From: Paractinoplanes rishiriensis
GTDB taxonomy: Bacteria > Actinomycetota > Actinomycetes > Mycobacteriales > Micromonosporaceae
Length of the DNA: 64,000 bases
NCBI RefSeq assembly: GCF_016862375.1
Contig: NZ_BOMV01000106.1
Span: 1 to 64,000, forward strand
Reading direction: 5' to 3'
This document shows positions 8,004-16,329 of this stretch, in pieces (the stretch's first letter is position 1; each line of letters opens with the position of its first letter). Under the pieces are notes generated by a model. It had not been told where the DNA came from. It worked only from the letters and a program-made list of their open reading frames with translations, and searched no databases. The position numbers and the translations under genes were made by a program.

Positions 8004-9742
8004 GCCTGCCATTCCTTCGTCATGAGGTTTTCGATGATCTGCCGGTCGTCGTCGGTCGCCGCGGTCAGGGCGTCGTCCCACTCGGCCGCGGTGAAATCCG
8101 GGGCTTGCTTGATGCTGGTCAGCCGCTGGTGGTGTACGTCCCAGTCCTGTGCCCATTGCTCGGCTGGCAGGACGGCGCGGAGGTCGTCCAGCGATCGGTG
8201 CAGGAGCGCCAGGCGGGGCAGGTGGCGTGGGGTGATTACGGCGTTGGGGCAGATGAAGCAGAGCAGGAACGAGGCGCGGCATCCGGTGCCGTGCTCGCTG
8301 AACGGGCTGTGGTGGTAGTCCCCGCAGGTGACCGTCGCGGTGTCGGCCGCGGGGTCCGTCGCGGCGCGGCGCAGCGCCGCACGGAACTGGACGCGGGCGA
8401 ACTCGACCGCGTCGTTGACGCCGGCCTCGATCGCGTCCCGGGTCTCCTGTTTGGTGCGTGGATCGGGCAGCACATAGACGCGGTCACGGGTGTCGCGCCT
8501 GTGCTGCATCAGGTCGGGCTGGTTGGCCACCACGAACGTCTTGCGCAGTCGCCGCAGGTTCACCTCGATGCTGCCCTGGCCGAACGGCACCCGCCGATCG
8601 TCCCCGCGGGTCCTGCTGCCAGCGAGCTGCTCGAGGGTGGCCGCGAACTGGAGGCTCACTGACGCGGCCGGGTTGTCTCGGGTGTGCCAGACGATCAGCC
8701 GGCTGCTCGGGGTGCCGGCCAGCTCCAGCGCTGCCCGCCCGGGGCCGGTCGCCTCCACCGCCTCGCCGATCAGGCGGCCCGGCGAACGGGCTCCCCAGTC
8801 GGTGAGGTTGCGGCTCTCGTATCGATGCGGGGCGCGGCGGCGCCGCTTGTGCAGCTCGACGCGGTAGACCACCGGGCCGTCGGTCTCTGCGGACACGATC
8901 TGCGGGATGTCGAGCTCGGCGATCGAGCCCGCATTCCAGCCGTAGGTGCACAGCATCAGCGTCAGCAGCGCCCTGGCCTCGGCGGGCGTCAAGAACAGCC
9001 TGGCCCACGTGGTCTCAGCCCGAGACCCGCCCAGCACGACCGCGTCGGCATACCGGATCCGCTCCTGGCCATTGCGCGCCGTATAGGTCGGTGGTCGGCC
9101 TGTTCGGGCGATGTGATCCAGCAGCGCACCCAGGCGCCACTGCGGGCTCGACTCTTCGATCGCGCCGGTTCGCCACCGCTGCAGATGCTCGACGTTGGCG
9201 CGGATCCGCAGCAGGCCGGTACGGAACGTTCGCGCGGCGTGCCGTTTGATCGCGTCGAACTCCTGCGTGGTGTACGCGGTCTCGGTCACCGTCTCCGCGG
9301 GGAGTCGCCGCATGATCAGGTCTCGGGTGCCCTGTGGAAGTCGTGGATGCCCGCGGAGGAACCCGGCCGTGAACTTCAACAGTCGGCCCTGGCGTTCGCC
9401 GGTGGTCAGCCGCCACGCTGCCCACATCGCCGGCGTGATGTCGGGCAGGTCCTCCGGTGGGGGCTGCTGCTCAGCCAAGAACTGGGCGAACTGGCGCAGC
9501 ATGTCGAACGCCCAGCGGCTGCTGTTCACCGACCGCCACGTTCCGCCCGGCCCCGCGAACTGCGCGAACCGCTCGGCCACGCTGCGGGCCATCGCCGGGC
9601 GCAACCGCAGCGCCGCGAGGTCGTACTCGACACGGCGCTGGTCGCTCTCATCGAGATGGCTGACCACGAGCCCGGACGGGTCAAGGAGCTGCGGCCTCCG
9701 GGCAGAGGCGTCCGGTCGCACCGCCGGCCGTCCGCGGCTCAC
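8000..9742 (-). CDS. Tyrosine recombinase-like protein (second of trio, 580 aa), divergent active site
   Basis: The middle protein of the trio. Fold-level features are present: a core-binding N-terminal part, a C-terminal region with RRLRKTFVVANQ and MQHRRDTRDRVYVLPDP, which resembles the box II His/Arg and terminal Tyr, and a C-terminal Cys/His cluster (CGDYHHSPFSEHGTGC, then LLCFICPNA). At the box I Arg position the sequence reads CTYGWNAGSIAELD, with Asn where Arg is expected. It may therefore be an architectural or partially active subunit, as one member of RIT trios is thought to be. Start 9742 overlaps the upstream stop by 4 bp. Confidence 0.8.
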   Translation of the reverse strand: MSRGRPAVRPDASARRPQLLDPSGLVVSHLDESDQRRVEYDLAALRLRPAMARSVAERFAQFAGPGGTWRSVNSSRWAFDMLRQFAQFLAEQQPPPEDLPDITPAMWAAWRLTTGERQGRLLKFTAGFLRGHPRLPQGTRDLIMRRLPAETVTETAYTTQEFDAIKRHAARTFRTGLLRIRANVEHLQRWRTGAIEESSPQWRLGALLDHIARTGRPPTYTARNGQERIRYADAVVLGGSRAETTWARLFLTPAEARALLTLMLCTYGWNAGSIAELDIPQIVSAETDGPVVYRVELHKRRRRAPHRYESRNLTDWGARSPGRLIGEAVEATGPGRAALELAGTPSSRLIVWHTRDNPAASVSLQFAATLEQLAGSRTRGDDRRVPFGQGSIEVNLRRLRKTFVVANQPDLMQHRRDTRDRVYVLPDPRTKQETRDAIEAGVNDAVEFARVQFRAALRRAATDPAADTATVTCGDYHHSPFSEHGTGCRASFLLCFICPNAVITPRHLPRLALLHRSLDDLRAVLPAEQWAQDWDVHHQRLTSIKQAPDFTAAEWDDALTAATDDDRQIIENLMTKEWQA

Positions 9743-11241
9743 GACGCGAGCTCCGTGTCCAGCACCCGGCCGGAAAGCCGGGCCAGCTGTGCCAGCGCTT
9801 CGGTGGTGTCCTCCGCTGGCTCCTCGAGTAGCAGGGACCTGATCTGCAGGTCGGCCACGGGAGCGGCGTATATGTTGCGGGTGGTCTCCTCGCTGGCGTG
9901 CCCGAGTAGGTCTCGGACCAGTCCCCAGACGTCGCCGTAGAGTTCACGCATTGCCCGGCGTTCCTCCGGGCTCAGACCGAACCGGCGGTCCAGAGCGTGC
10001 TGGAGCACCACCAGCATATGCAGGGAAAAACTGTGCCTGGCCATATGCGGTGTGAACCACGGCGGCTGCGCCACCCGACCGGCCAGCACCACCTGGCAGC
10101 GCTGCGACGCGGCGCGATAGACCGCCTCCCAGGAGTGCGGCCGAAACGGAGTTCCGTCCTCGGCCAGCCACAACCACAACGGCTCCAGCCCGTCCTTTCC
10201 GAGGACGTACAAGCGCAACCGGTCCTCGACACCGATCATGTCGAGGCTGCGTTGCACCGTCTGCCCGTCGTTGTCGAGCCAGTGCAGCGTCGTCCCACGC
10301 CACCCGGACCTGCGCACGACCAGTCGACGATCCGACATAGCCTTGTATCTGCCGGCGGTCTGGGCGCGGCGGACCGCCGCCCGGCGGGTCGTGCCGATGT
10401 ACGCGTCGATGGCCCCGACAGCGTCGGCGGAGACGTAGAAGGTCCTCGCTCTTCTCGACTTGGTGACCTCGCGACCCAGCTGGCCGCGGGCGTACCGATG
10501 GGTCGCCTCGACGAGTGTCGGGACCTCGATCGTCAGCAACGAGGCACCCTCGGCGCGGCGCAGCCCGGAACTGAACAGCAGGTCGGCGTACGCGGCGTTG
10601 CGATCATCGTTGCGGCCATGCCACGACGGATCGCGCCGTGAATCGGCCGCGTAGCCACGCAGTCCCACATCGCGCCACAGCCGGTAGGCCCGCGGCGTGA
10701 GCCACTTGACGTTGCTGGAGCGCACCTCGCGCGCCCGACCCGCCGGCACCGAGACTGGCTCGCCTCCCCGTGTCACCCGGACCCGCTCGGTCACCGGGCT
10801 CTTCAATATTGCCCTGTCGGCGACCGCCCATCTGTAGAGCCTGTTCAACGCTGCCAGCTCACGGTTCCACTTGCTACCGCTGATCACCCGCGAGTTGCGT
10901 GGCGACCAGCGACGCCAGTGCTGGAAGTCCCATACGTCGTCTTCGCAGGCCTCGCTCCAGTTCTTGCCCCGCGACCACAGGAAGTCGAAGAACACGCAGC
11001 AGTCCGTCGCGTAGCTTCTGCGCGTCTCGGCCGCCAGCCACGCGAAGCTGCTGCGCGTCAGATACCGCGTCAGCCGAGGATCGATCCGGTAGTCCGGATC
11101 GGTGAAGAACAGTGATCCCGCTTCGATGCCGAGTGCCTGCTCGCGGCCCGCGAGCCCGTCCCACCCTGCCACTTTCGTGAGCCGCGACGGGACAACGAGC
11201 GGCGTACCTGTCACCCTGTGTATCTGCCAGTGCCTGTTCAT
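9739..11241 (-). CDS. Tyrosine recombinase (first of trio, 500 aa)
   Basis: First gene of the four-gene operon, starting at ATG 11241 behind GAAGGG. The catalytic set is complete: Arg in LLFSSGLRRAEGASLL, HMARHSFSLHM (HxxRH), then LLGHASEETTRNIYAAP with the distal His and Tyr. The N-terminal ~190 residues form a SAM-like core-binding domain. It is the most canonical of the trio and probably supplies most cleavage activity. The promoter region is shared with the plus-strand methyltransferase fragment that begins 15 bp away. Confidence 0.88.
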   Translation of the reverse strand: MNRHWQIHRVTGTPLVVPSRLTKVAGWDGLAGREQALGIEAGSLFFTDPDYRIDPRLTRYLTRSSFAWLAAETRRSYATDCCVFFDFLWSRGKNWSEACEDDVWDFQHWRRWSPRNSRVISGSKWNRELAALNRLYRWAVADRAILKSPVTERVRVTRGGEPVSVPAGRAREVRSSNVKWLTPRAYRLWRDVGLRGYAADSRRDPSWHGRNDDRNAAYADLLFSSGLRRAEGASLLTIEVPTLVEATHRYARGQLGREVTKSRRARTFYVSADAVGAIDAYIGTTRRAAVRRAQTAGRYKAMSDRRLVVRRSGWRGTTLHWLDNDGQTVQRSLDMIGVEDRLRLYVLGKDGLEPLWLWLAEDGTPFRPHSWEAVYRAASQRCQVVLAGRVAQPPWFTPHMARHSFSLHMLVVLQHALDRRFGLSPEERRAMRELYGDVWGLVRDLLGHASEETTRNIYAAPVADLQIRSLLLEEPAEDTTEALAQLARLSGRVLDTELAS

Positions 11242-11255
11242 GGAGGCCCTTCTAC

Positions 11256-11573
11256 ATGCAACGCACGGTCACGCAACACGTAGATCAAATAGGGAAGTGG
11301 TTGCAGGCGTACATGCTCGAAGCCGCCCGGTTGCGGCTGGGGTCACGGGTGCTGGAGATCGGTTCGGGCGGGTACAACGCGGCACTGCTCACCGAGGTCG
11401 TCGGTCCGACCGGCACGGTGGTCAGCGTCGACATCGACGAGGATGTCGTGGACAACGCCCGTCGGGCTTTGGCACAGGCCGGGTATCCGCAGGTCCGTGT
11501 AGAGCATGCGGACGGCGACAACGGGTACGCCGACGGTGGTCGGTACGACGCGGTGATCGTCACCGTCGAGACC
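11256..11573 (+). pseudogene. FxLD-system-type methyltransferase, central fragment (split gene, 5' part)
   Basis: About 106 codons of a PCMT-like SAM methyltransferase of the type annotated 'methyltransferase, FxLD system' in lanthipeptide-like loci. The SAM-binding motif I (VLEIGSGGYNAALL) and motif II (GTVVSVDIDEDVVDNAR) are intact. Homology starts abruptly near codon 14 and lacks the usual ~60-80 N-terminal residues. It breaks off at GRYDAVIVTVE-T, where the second mobile element begins; the continuation TWDIPPAW resumes at 18269 in another frame. The ATG at 11256 has a GGAGG upstream (11242-11246), so a short peptide could still be made, but the enzyme is dead. Confidence 0.8.
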
Positions 11574-11576
11574 AGC

Positions 11577-11587
11577 GTTCTCTAGGG
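11577..11587 (+). repeat. Left inverted repeat of the Tn554-like element
   Basis: GTTCTCTAGGG, three bases inside the left border. Its reverse complement matches the right-end copy at 10 of 11 positions, as expected for paired recombinase-binding sites. Confidence 0.6.
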
Positions 11588-11716
11588 TTCCAGCTCTGTT
11601 GTAGGACGTTGCGTGGGAGCGCATCTTTGCTGGTAGCGCAACACTTCTCTCGGCCTGTAGTGCATGTGGCTCGATATGATCTCATGATCATCTTTGAGCT
11701 GTGGAGGATCTTGAGG

Positions 11717-12883
11717 GTGCGTGCGTTTCGAGTCCAGATGCCCGGCGGTGCCGCCTACTGGACGGTGCTTGATGACGAGCTGGTCGTGGTACGGGAGGCC
11801 GACGAGTACCTGCGGCAGGTGAGATTCGGCGAGGACAATGCGGAGCTGACCTCGAAGGCTTACGCCGGAGCCATCGCGCTGTATCTGGCATGGTGCCGGC
11901 GAACGGGGCGAGACTGGAGGACCGCCGCAGGCTTCATGGGCATGTTCGTGACGTGGCTCAGGCACGTGCCGCGGAAGCTGGGGACCTCTGGTGGTGCGGA
12001 GGTGCTGGTGGGTCCCGGTGAGAAGTCTGTCCGGGGAGCGAGCCGCATCAACGTGGTGCTGGCCGGGGTTCGGGGTTTCCTTCTGCACGGCGTCGGCTCT
12101 GGTGCTGTCGCGGCGGACGTCGTGCCCGTGCTCTTCGACGTTTCGGAGAACCGGGACCTGCCCGTCGAGGCGCGGCCGGAAGACGGGACGATGTTTCACC
12201 GGCTCAAGGCCCGGCATCGTATGAAGGTGCCCAAGCATCAGGTGGACCGGGCGAGCGACGAGGAGATCGTCGCGTTGTTGCGGGCATGCCGCTCGGCCCG
12301 GGACCGACTGATCGTGCTGCTGATGGCCCGAGCCGGGCTTCGACGCAGTGAGGTTGTGGGGTTGCGCCGTGAGGACATCCACTTTCTTGTCGACTCGTCG
12401 CCACTGGGCTGCTTGATCGACCGCTCGCACCTGCACGTCGTGCGTCGGCAGAATGTCAACGGAGCCTGGGCGAAATCGATCCACAGCAAGCCGGTGCCGG
12501 TCGACTCGCTCGCGGTGCGGGCGTACGATCAGTACGTCTTCGAGCGGGCCACGGTCGAGCGGGCTGCGGACAGTGACTTCCTGATCGTCAATCTGTTCCG
12601 TGAGCCGATCGGCGCCCCGATGCCTCCCGGTGCGGTCAACGATCTTCTGGCTCGGCTGGAGAAACGGGCCGGGCTGGCACGGCATGTGACGCCGCATATG
12701 TGTCGACATGCCTACGGGAGCAACCTCGTGGACGCTGGCGCGACCTTGGACGAGGTGCAGGAGCTCCTGCGGCACGCACAGGCGTCGTCATCATTGGTCT
12801 ATTTGCACCCGTCGACGCAGCGGCTTCGCGCGGCCGTCGAGCGGGTGCCGTCTCCCCGCCTGTCCGAGGAAGGTCAGCGATGA
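11717..12883 (+). CDS. Tyrosine recombinase (first of element 2, 388 aa)
   Basis: A 388-residue recombinase, TnpA-like in position. Start GTG 11717 has GGAGG at 11703-11707; ATG 11684 in the same frame is possible. The N-terminal ~170 residues are a core-binding domain. Catalytic residues are complete: Arg in MARAGLRRSEVVGLRRED, TPHMCRHAYGSNLVDAG (HxxRH), LLRHAQASSSLVYLHPS giving the distal His and Tyr. It overlaps the second recombinase by ATGA, so both should be made in matched amounts. It would act on the element ends at 11.57 and 18.27 kb. Confidence 0.88.
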   Translation: MRAFRVQMPGGAAYWTVLDDELVVVREADEYLRQVRFGEDNAELTSKAYAGAIALYLAWCRRTGRDWRTAAGFMGMFVTWLRHVPRKLGTSGGAEVLVGPGEKSVRGASRINVVLAGVRGFLLHGVGSGAVAADVVPVLFDVSENRDLPVEARPEDGTMFHRLKARHRMKVPKHQVDRASDEEIVALLRACRSARDRLIVLLMARAGLRRSEVVGLRREDIHFLVDSSPLGCLIDRSHLHVVRRQNVNGAWAKSIHSKPVPVDSLAVRAYDQYVFERATVERAADSDFLIVNLFREPIGAPMPPGAVNDLLARLEKRAGLARHVTPHMCRHAYGSNLVDAGATLDEVQELLRHAQASSSLVYLHPSTQRLRAAVERVPSPRLSEEGQR

Positions 12884-15345
12884 CCACGCAGTTGGCCGTC
12901 ATGCCGGGGGCTGACTCGCCGATGCCGAACGCAGCGCACCAGTTCGCGCGGCTGCTGGACCCTGCGTTTCTGGCCGACGCCGGGTGGGATGCAGAACAAC
13001 TACTGCTTCGTCCTCCGGCGGAGCATCCCCAGTTGGGTCGGCGGCCGTGCGTGGTCAGCGAGTGCGGGGCGCCGTCCTCACGCGCGGGACAGCTGTGCAC
13101 ACCCTGCTCCGTGCGGCACCGAGCCAGCGGTCTGGCGATGGAGGAGTTCACGGCCATTCCGCACAGGCACCGCCGTGCCGGAGTGGGGCGATGCGTGGTT
13201 GCTGACTGCCCTCGCCCGTGGAAGACCTCGGGCGATCCGCTCTGCAACACCCACAGCAACCAGCGCGCGTACTCGCTGCGGATACCGCTCGAGGAGTTCG
13301 TCCAGCATCCCCGTGTGGCCGCGCTGCCGTCCTTCGGGCCATGCCTGGTCGCGTCCTGCCTGCGGGACGCGATGGGCGCCTACGGGTACTGCCAGGCGCA
13401 CGCTACCCGCTTTCGGCTGGTCCGCGCCGGGTCAGGCTTCGACGAGCAGCGGTGGCGGGCCACCGAACCGTCGGTCGCCGAGGCGAACATGGTCAGCTTC
13501 CGTGGACTGGCGCCGCTCGTGATCCCCGAGCTTTTGTTCGGTCTCCAGCAGCGCGTTCGAAGCGGAGCTCGGACCAAGCAGGACGAACTCAAGCAGGTCT
13601 GTGACGGTCTGCGCGCCGACCAGGTCTGGTCCGTGCTCGACTACACAGGGTCGTGGCCGGCCAGTCCGTCGCGGACGCTGTTTGACCATTTCGTCAAGCA
13701 CATCCGCCGTGCGCGGCTGAGTCCGGAGCGCGAGGTCGCAAAGGATGTGTGGGACATGTTCGTGTTCGGACATGGCGGGCGGCTGGATTTCCGGGGCCTC
13801 TCCCAGCCGTGGCTGCGGGCTGCAACGAAGCGGTGGGCGGCCGACGACATCCCGCACCGCCGCGGCAGCAACGTGACTGGTGTCGTTCAGGCGAAGATTC
13901 GGCAGCTGGAGCGGGTGTCGGAGAGCCTTCGGGCGCACCGCGACGACAGCGGGGCGCACCCGGCTGCTCTGGGCCGTATCGATATCGAGCACCATCTGCA
14001 CCGATTGGCGTTCCTGAACAGCCAAGGCGAGCTGAGCGACTTCAGCCGAATCAGGGCCTGCCGAGAGCTGAAGTGGGTGCTGCAGCAGATGCGCTCGCTC
14101 GGTCTGACCCGCCCCGGACAACCTCTGACCGGACTACCGGAGCAGTTCGCCCTGACCAGCCGCGACATGCCCGATGAGCTGCAGGGCGACGAGGCCGGAC
14201 GCGACCTACCGGCCGACGTCATGGGGACACTGTGCTCGAGCCTGGAGATCGTTGGCGCGATGCGCCCGGAGGCGCGCACTGCGATCGAACTGATCATCGA
14301 CACCGGACGCCGACCCGATGAGATCTGCGAACTGCCCTGGGACTGCCTGAGCCGCGACCCCGGTGGCAAGCACGTGCTGACCTACCACAACTCCAAGAAC
14401 CACCGTCAGCGTCGCCTACCGATCCCCGACGCCACCGCCGCTCTGATCGCCGAACAGCAGACGACCGTGCGCATGAAGTTCTCCGACACGCCGCTGGCGA
14501 AGCTCAAGCTCCTGCCCAGCCCACGGTCCAACCCGTACGGGCGCAAGGCGATCTCATCAAGCGCGCTGGGCGACCTGCACCGCGAATGGGTCGCCGCACT
14601 GCCTGCGATCCAGACGGTGACCACCGTCGTCATTGACGGCGAACGCACCACGCAGACCGTGGAGTTCGACAAGACCAGAATTTTTCTCTACGCGTATCGG
14701 CACACCTACGCCCAGCGTCACGCAGACGCCGGGGTCGGCATCGACGTGCTCTGCGAGCTAATGGATCATGAAAATATGGACACGACTCGCGGCTACTACC
14801 AAGTCGGCCACGAGCGGCGACGAGAGGCGGTCGACAAGGTCGCTCGTATGCAGTTCGACCGACACGGCAATCGTATCTGGCGCGAGACCGAACAGATCCT
14901 AGACTCCGAACGCCTGCGCCACGGCCTCGGGGAGGTCGCGGTCCCCTACGGACGATGCAGCGAGCCGACCAACGTCCAAGCTGGCGGCGGCCACTGCCCG
15001 ATCCGCTTCCGCTGTCTGGGCTGCGAGCACTTCAGCAGCGACATCTCCTACCTTCCGGACCTGGAGGCATACCTCGCCGACCTGCTGCGCAACCGCGAAA
15101 GGATCGCTTCGATGACCACCGCGGACGAATGGGCGAAAGTCGAGGCCATGCCCTCGCAGAAGGAAATCGACCGGGTCCGCCGCCTGATTCGCAGCATCAA
15201 ACAGGACCTGGCCTCCTTAACTGAAGTGGAGCACACCCAGATCCGGGACGCGATCACAGTCGTGCGCCGGACCCGGCAGGTCGTGCTCGGCATTCCGGGC
15301 ATCCGGCGACCGCTGCCCGACCTGCGACCGGAGCGATCCGCATGA
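12880..15345 (+). CDS. Large tyrosine recombinase with N-terminal zinc-finger repeats (821 aa)
   Basis: An 821-residue TnpB-like recombinase coupled to the previous gene by ATGA. Residues ~45-190 hold three Cys/His clusters (CVVSECGAPSSRAGQLCTPC; CVVADCPRP with CNTH; CLVASC with CQAH) that look like repeated zinc fingers. The catalytic domain has IDTGRRPDEICELPWD (Arg), AYRHTYAQRHADAG (box II), and LCELMDHENMDTTRGYYQVG (distal His and Tyr). Near residue 700 a further CPIRFRCLGCEHF cluster occurs, then a charged helical tail. It is much larger than phage integrases; extra fingers probably recognise subterminal sites. Confidence 0.87.
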   Translation: MTTQLAVMPGADSPMPNAAHQFARLLDPAFLADAGWDAEQLLLRPPAEHPQLGRRPCVVSECGAPSSRAGQLCTPCSVRHRASGLAMEEFTAIPHRHRRAGVGRCVVADCPRPWKTSGDPLCNTHSNQRAYSLRIPLEEFVQHPRVAALPSFGPCLVASCLRDAMGAYGYCQAHATRFRLVRAGSGFDEQRWRATEPSVAEANMVSFRGLAPLVIPELLFGLQQRVRSGARTKQDELKQVCDGLRADQVWSVLDYTGSWPASPSRTLFDHFVKHIRRARLSPEREVAKDVWDMFVFGHGGRLDFRGLSQPWLRAATKRWAADDIPHRRGSNVTGVVQAKIRQLERVSESLRAHRDDSGAHPAALGRIDIEHHLHRLAFLNSQGELSDFSRIRACRELKWVLQQMRSLGLTRPGQPLTGLPEQFALTSRDMPDELQGDEAGRDLPADVMGTLCSSLEIVGAMRPEARTAIELIIDTGRRPDEICELPWDCLSRDPGGKHVLTYHNSKNHRQRRLPIPDATAALIAEQQTTVRMKFSDTPLAKLKLLPSPRSNPYGRKAISSSALGDLHREWVAALPAIQTVTTVVIDGERTTQTVEFDKTRIFLYAYRHTYAQRHADAGVGIDVLCELMDHENMDTTRGYYQVGHERRREAVDKVARMQFDRHGNRIWRETEQILDSERLRHGLGEVAVPYGRCSEPTNVQAGGGHCPIRFRCLGCEHFSSDISYLPDLEAYLADLLRNRERIASMTTADEWAKVEAMPSQKEIDRVRRLIRSIKQDLASLTEVEHTQIRDAITVVRRTRQVVLGIPGIRRPLPDLRPERSA

Positions 15346-15893
15346 GCACCTCTAACAACCGCAGCGCAGCGATGGCAGCCGGAAGACGAGCGGATTCCCA
15401 GCGGCGCCGCCAGCGCGTCGCCAAAGCCCTCCAGACCACCATCGCCAGTGGCACCGAGATCAGCATCTCGGCAATCGCCCGGACGGCCGGCGTCGACCGC
15501 TCGTTCCTCTACCGTCCGCAGCACCGCGACCTGCTCGAAGCCGTCCAGGCCGCGGCCGTCGAACCACGGGGCGGCGTCGGGCCGTCGGTAAGCCGGGCCT
15601 CGCTCCAAGCCGATCTTGCCAACACCCAGAACCGGTGCAAACGCCTGGCCGACCAGGTCTCTCTGTTGGAGAAGCGGCTGTCCGAAGCGATCGGAGAGGA
15701 GATCTGGAGCCGATCAGGGCTGGGCTCGGCCGTTGACGTTGATGACCTCCGCCGGCAGATCGTCAAGTTGCAGGAGACCAACGCGGACTTGCGGTTGAAG
15801 ATGGAAGATGTCGAGGAGGAGTTGGCTGCGGCCCGGGCTACCAACCGTGAACTCATAACGCAGCTCAACGCCACGAGCCGAGCGCCCAGGTGA
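15342..15893 (+). CDS. DUF6262/TnpC-like protein of element 2
   Basis: A 183-residue protein joined to the large recombinase by an ATGA overlap. The N-terminal basic region (AAGRRADSQRRRQRVAKAL) and ISAIARTAGVDRSFLYRPQHRDLL match the helix-turn-helix pattern of the DUF6262 family, commonly encoded beside tyrosine-recombinase pairs. Residues ~90-180 are almost entirely coiled coil with a DVDDLRRQIVKLQETNADLR register. In Tn554, TnpC is dispensable but affects frequency and orientation; the same role is inferred here. It is a longer relative of the 133-residue protein in the neighbouring RIT-like operon. Confidence 0.78.
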   Translation: MSTSNNRSAAMAAGRRADSQRRRQRVAKALQTTIASGTEISISAIARTAGVDRSFLYRPQHRDLLEAVQAAAVEPRGGVGPSVSRASLQADLANTQNRCKRLADQVSLLEKRLSEAIGEEIWSRSGLGSAVDVDDLRRQIVKLQETNADLRLKMEDVEEELAAARATNRELITQLNATSRAPR

Positions 15894-16044
15894 GTACCTG
15901 AAGTTGCCGAAAGCGCCCAGCAGTCACCGCAGCGGTGTCCAGATTGCCCGCTGTGAGCGCGTAGCGCGTATCTCGCCGAGGTCCTCATAGCTCGATTTTT
16001 CCTTCCTTGAAGCCTTTGCCACATTCGTTGCATGCCGGTGGCGG

Positions 16045-16329
16045 GTGGCGATCGACTCTCTGAGCCGCACAGAATCGGGCATGGGACGCGTCATCCTTTT
16101 GCTCACCGGTGTTGCCGCGGCCGCCGCCGCGACTGTCTTCCTAGTCGTCGGGCCGACCGACGGCGACAAGCTCGCCAGCATTCTCGCGGCGGTCGTCGCC
16201 GTTCTCGGGCTTGGCCTGACCGTCTACCAACTCGCAGCCGGCGGTCGCTCTCAGCCCACGTCGGCGGGGAGCAAATACAACGTGCATGTGACCCGTTCGT
16301 GGTTCGTCAGAGTCGGCGATGGGGAGTAG
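16045..16329 (+). CDS. Small two-helix membrane protein ending in a VxVGDG motif (cargo)
   Basis: A 94-residue protein from GTG 16045 (ATG 16081 would give 82 residues; neither has a strong ribosome site). Two hydrophobic helices, about residues 14-32 and 42-63, are joined by GPTDGDKLAS; the tail is short and cytosolic or extracytoplasmic. It ends NVHVTRSWFVRVGDGE, which lines up with the repeated SRGVLIGDHG and SSRVVIGDRR motifs of the next gene. It overlaps that gene by 11 bp. I infer a membrane adaptor or effector partnered with the next protein through this shared motif; no known family was recognised. Confidence 0.55.
   Translation: MAIDSLSRTESGMGRVILLLTGVAAAAAATVFLVVGPTDGDKLASILAAVVAVLGLGLTVYQLAAGGRSQPTSAGSKYNVHVTRSWFVRVGDGE

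Larger units (their letters stand above)
5470..11255 (-). mobile_element. RIT-like element: three overlapping tyrosine recombinases plus a small helper
   Basis: Four minus-strand genes (11241 down to 5470) are joined by successive 4-bp overlaps. Three encode tyrosine recombinases of 500, 580 and 711 residues, and the last a small DUF6262/TnpC-like protein. Three recombinases in tandem is the defining layout of RIT (recombinase-in-trio) elements; the fourth small gene is closer to Tn554-type transposons. Exact ends were not found: the right end should fall between 11242 and about 11300, where methyltransferase homology begins abruptly, and the left end between 5238 and 5470. Confidence 0.7.

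Noticed and set aside
6003..8318. Long plus-strand open frames opposite the 711-residue recombinase
   Set aside because: They are antisense to a gene with intact catalytic motifs and consist of low-complexity Gly/Ala/Val-rich residues, as expected from GC-rich shadow frames.
8684..9940. 418-codon plus-strand frame opposite two recombinase genes
   Set aside because: It crosses the boundary of two real genes on the other strand and has no motif or ribosome site.
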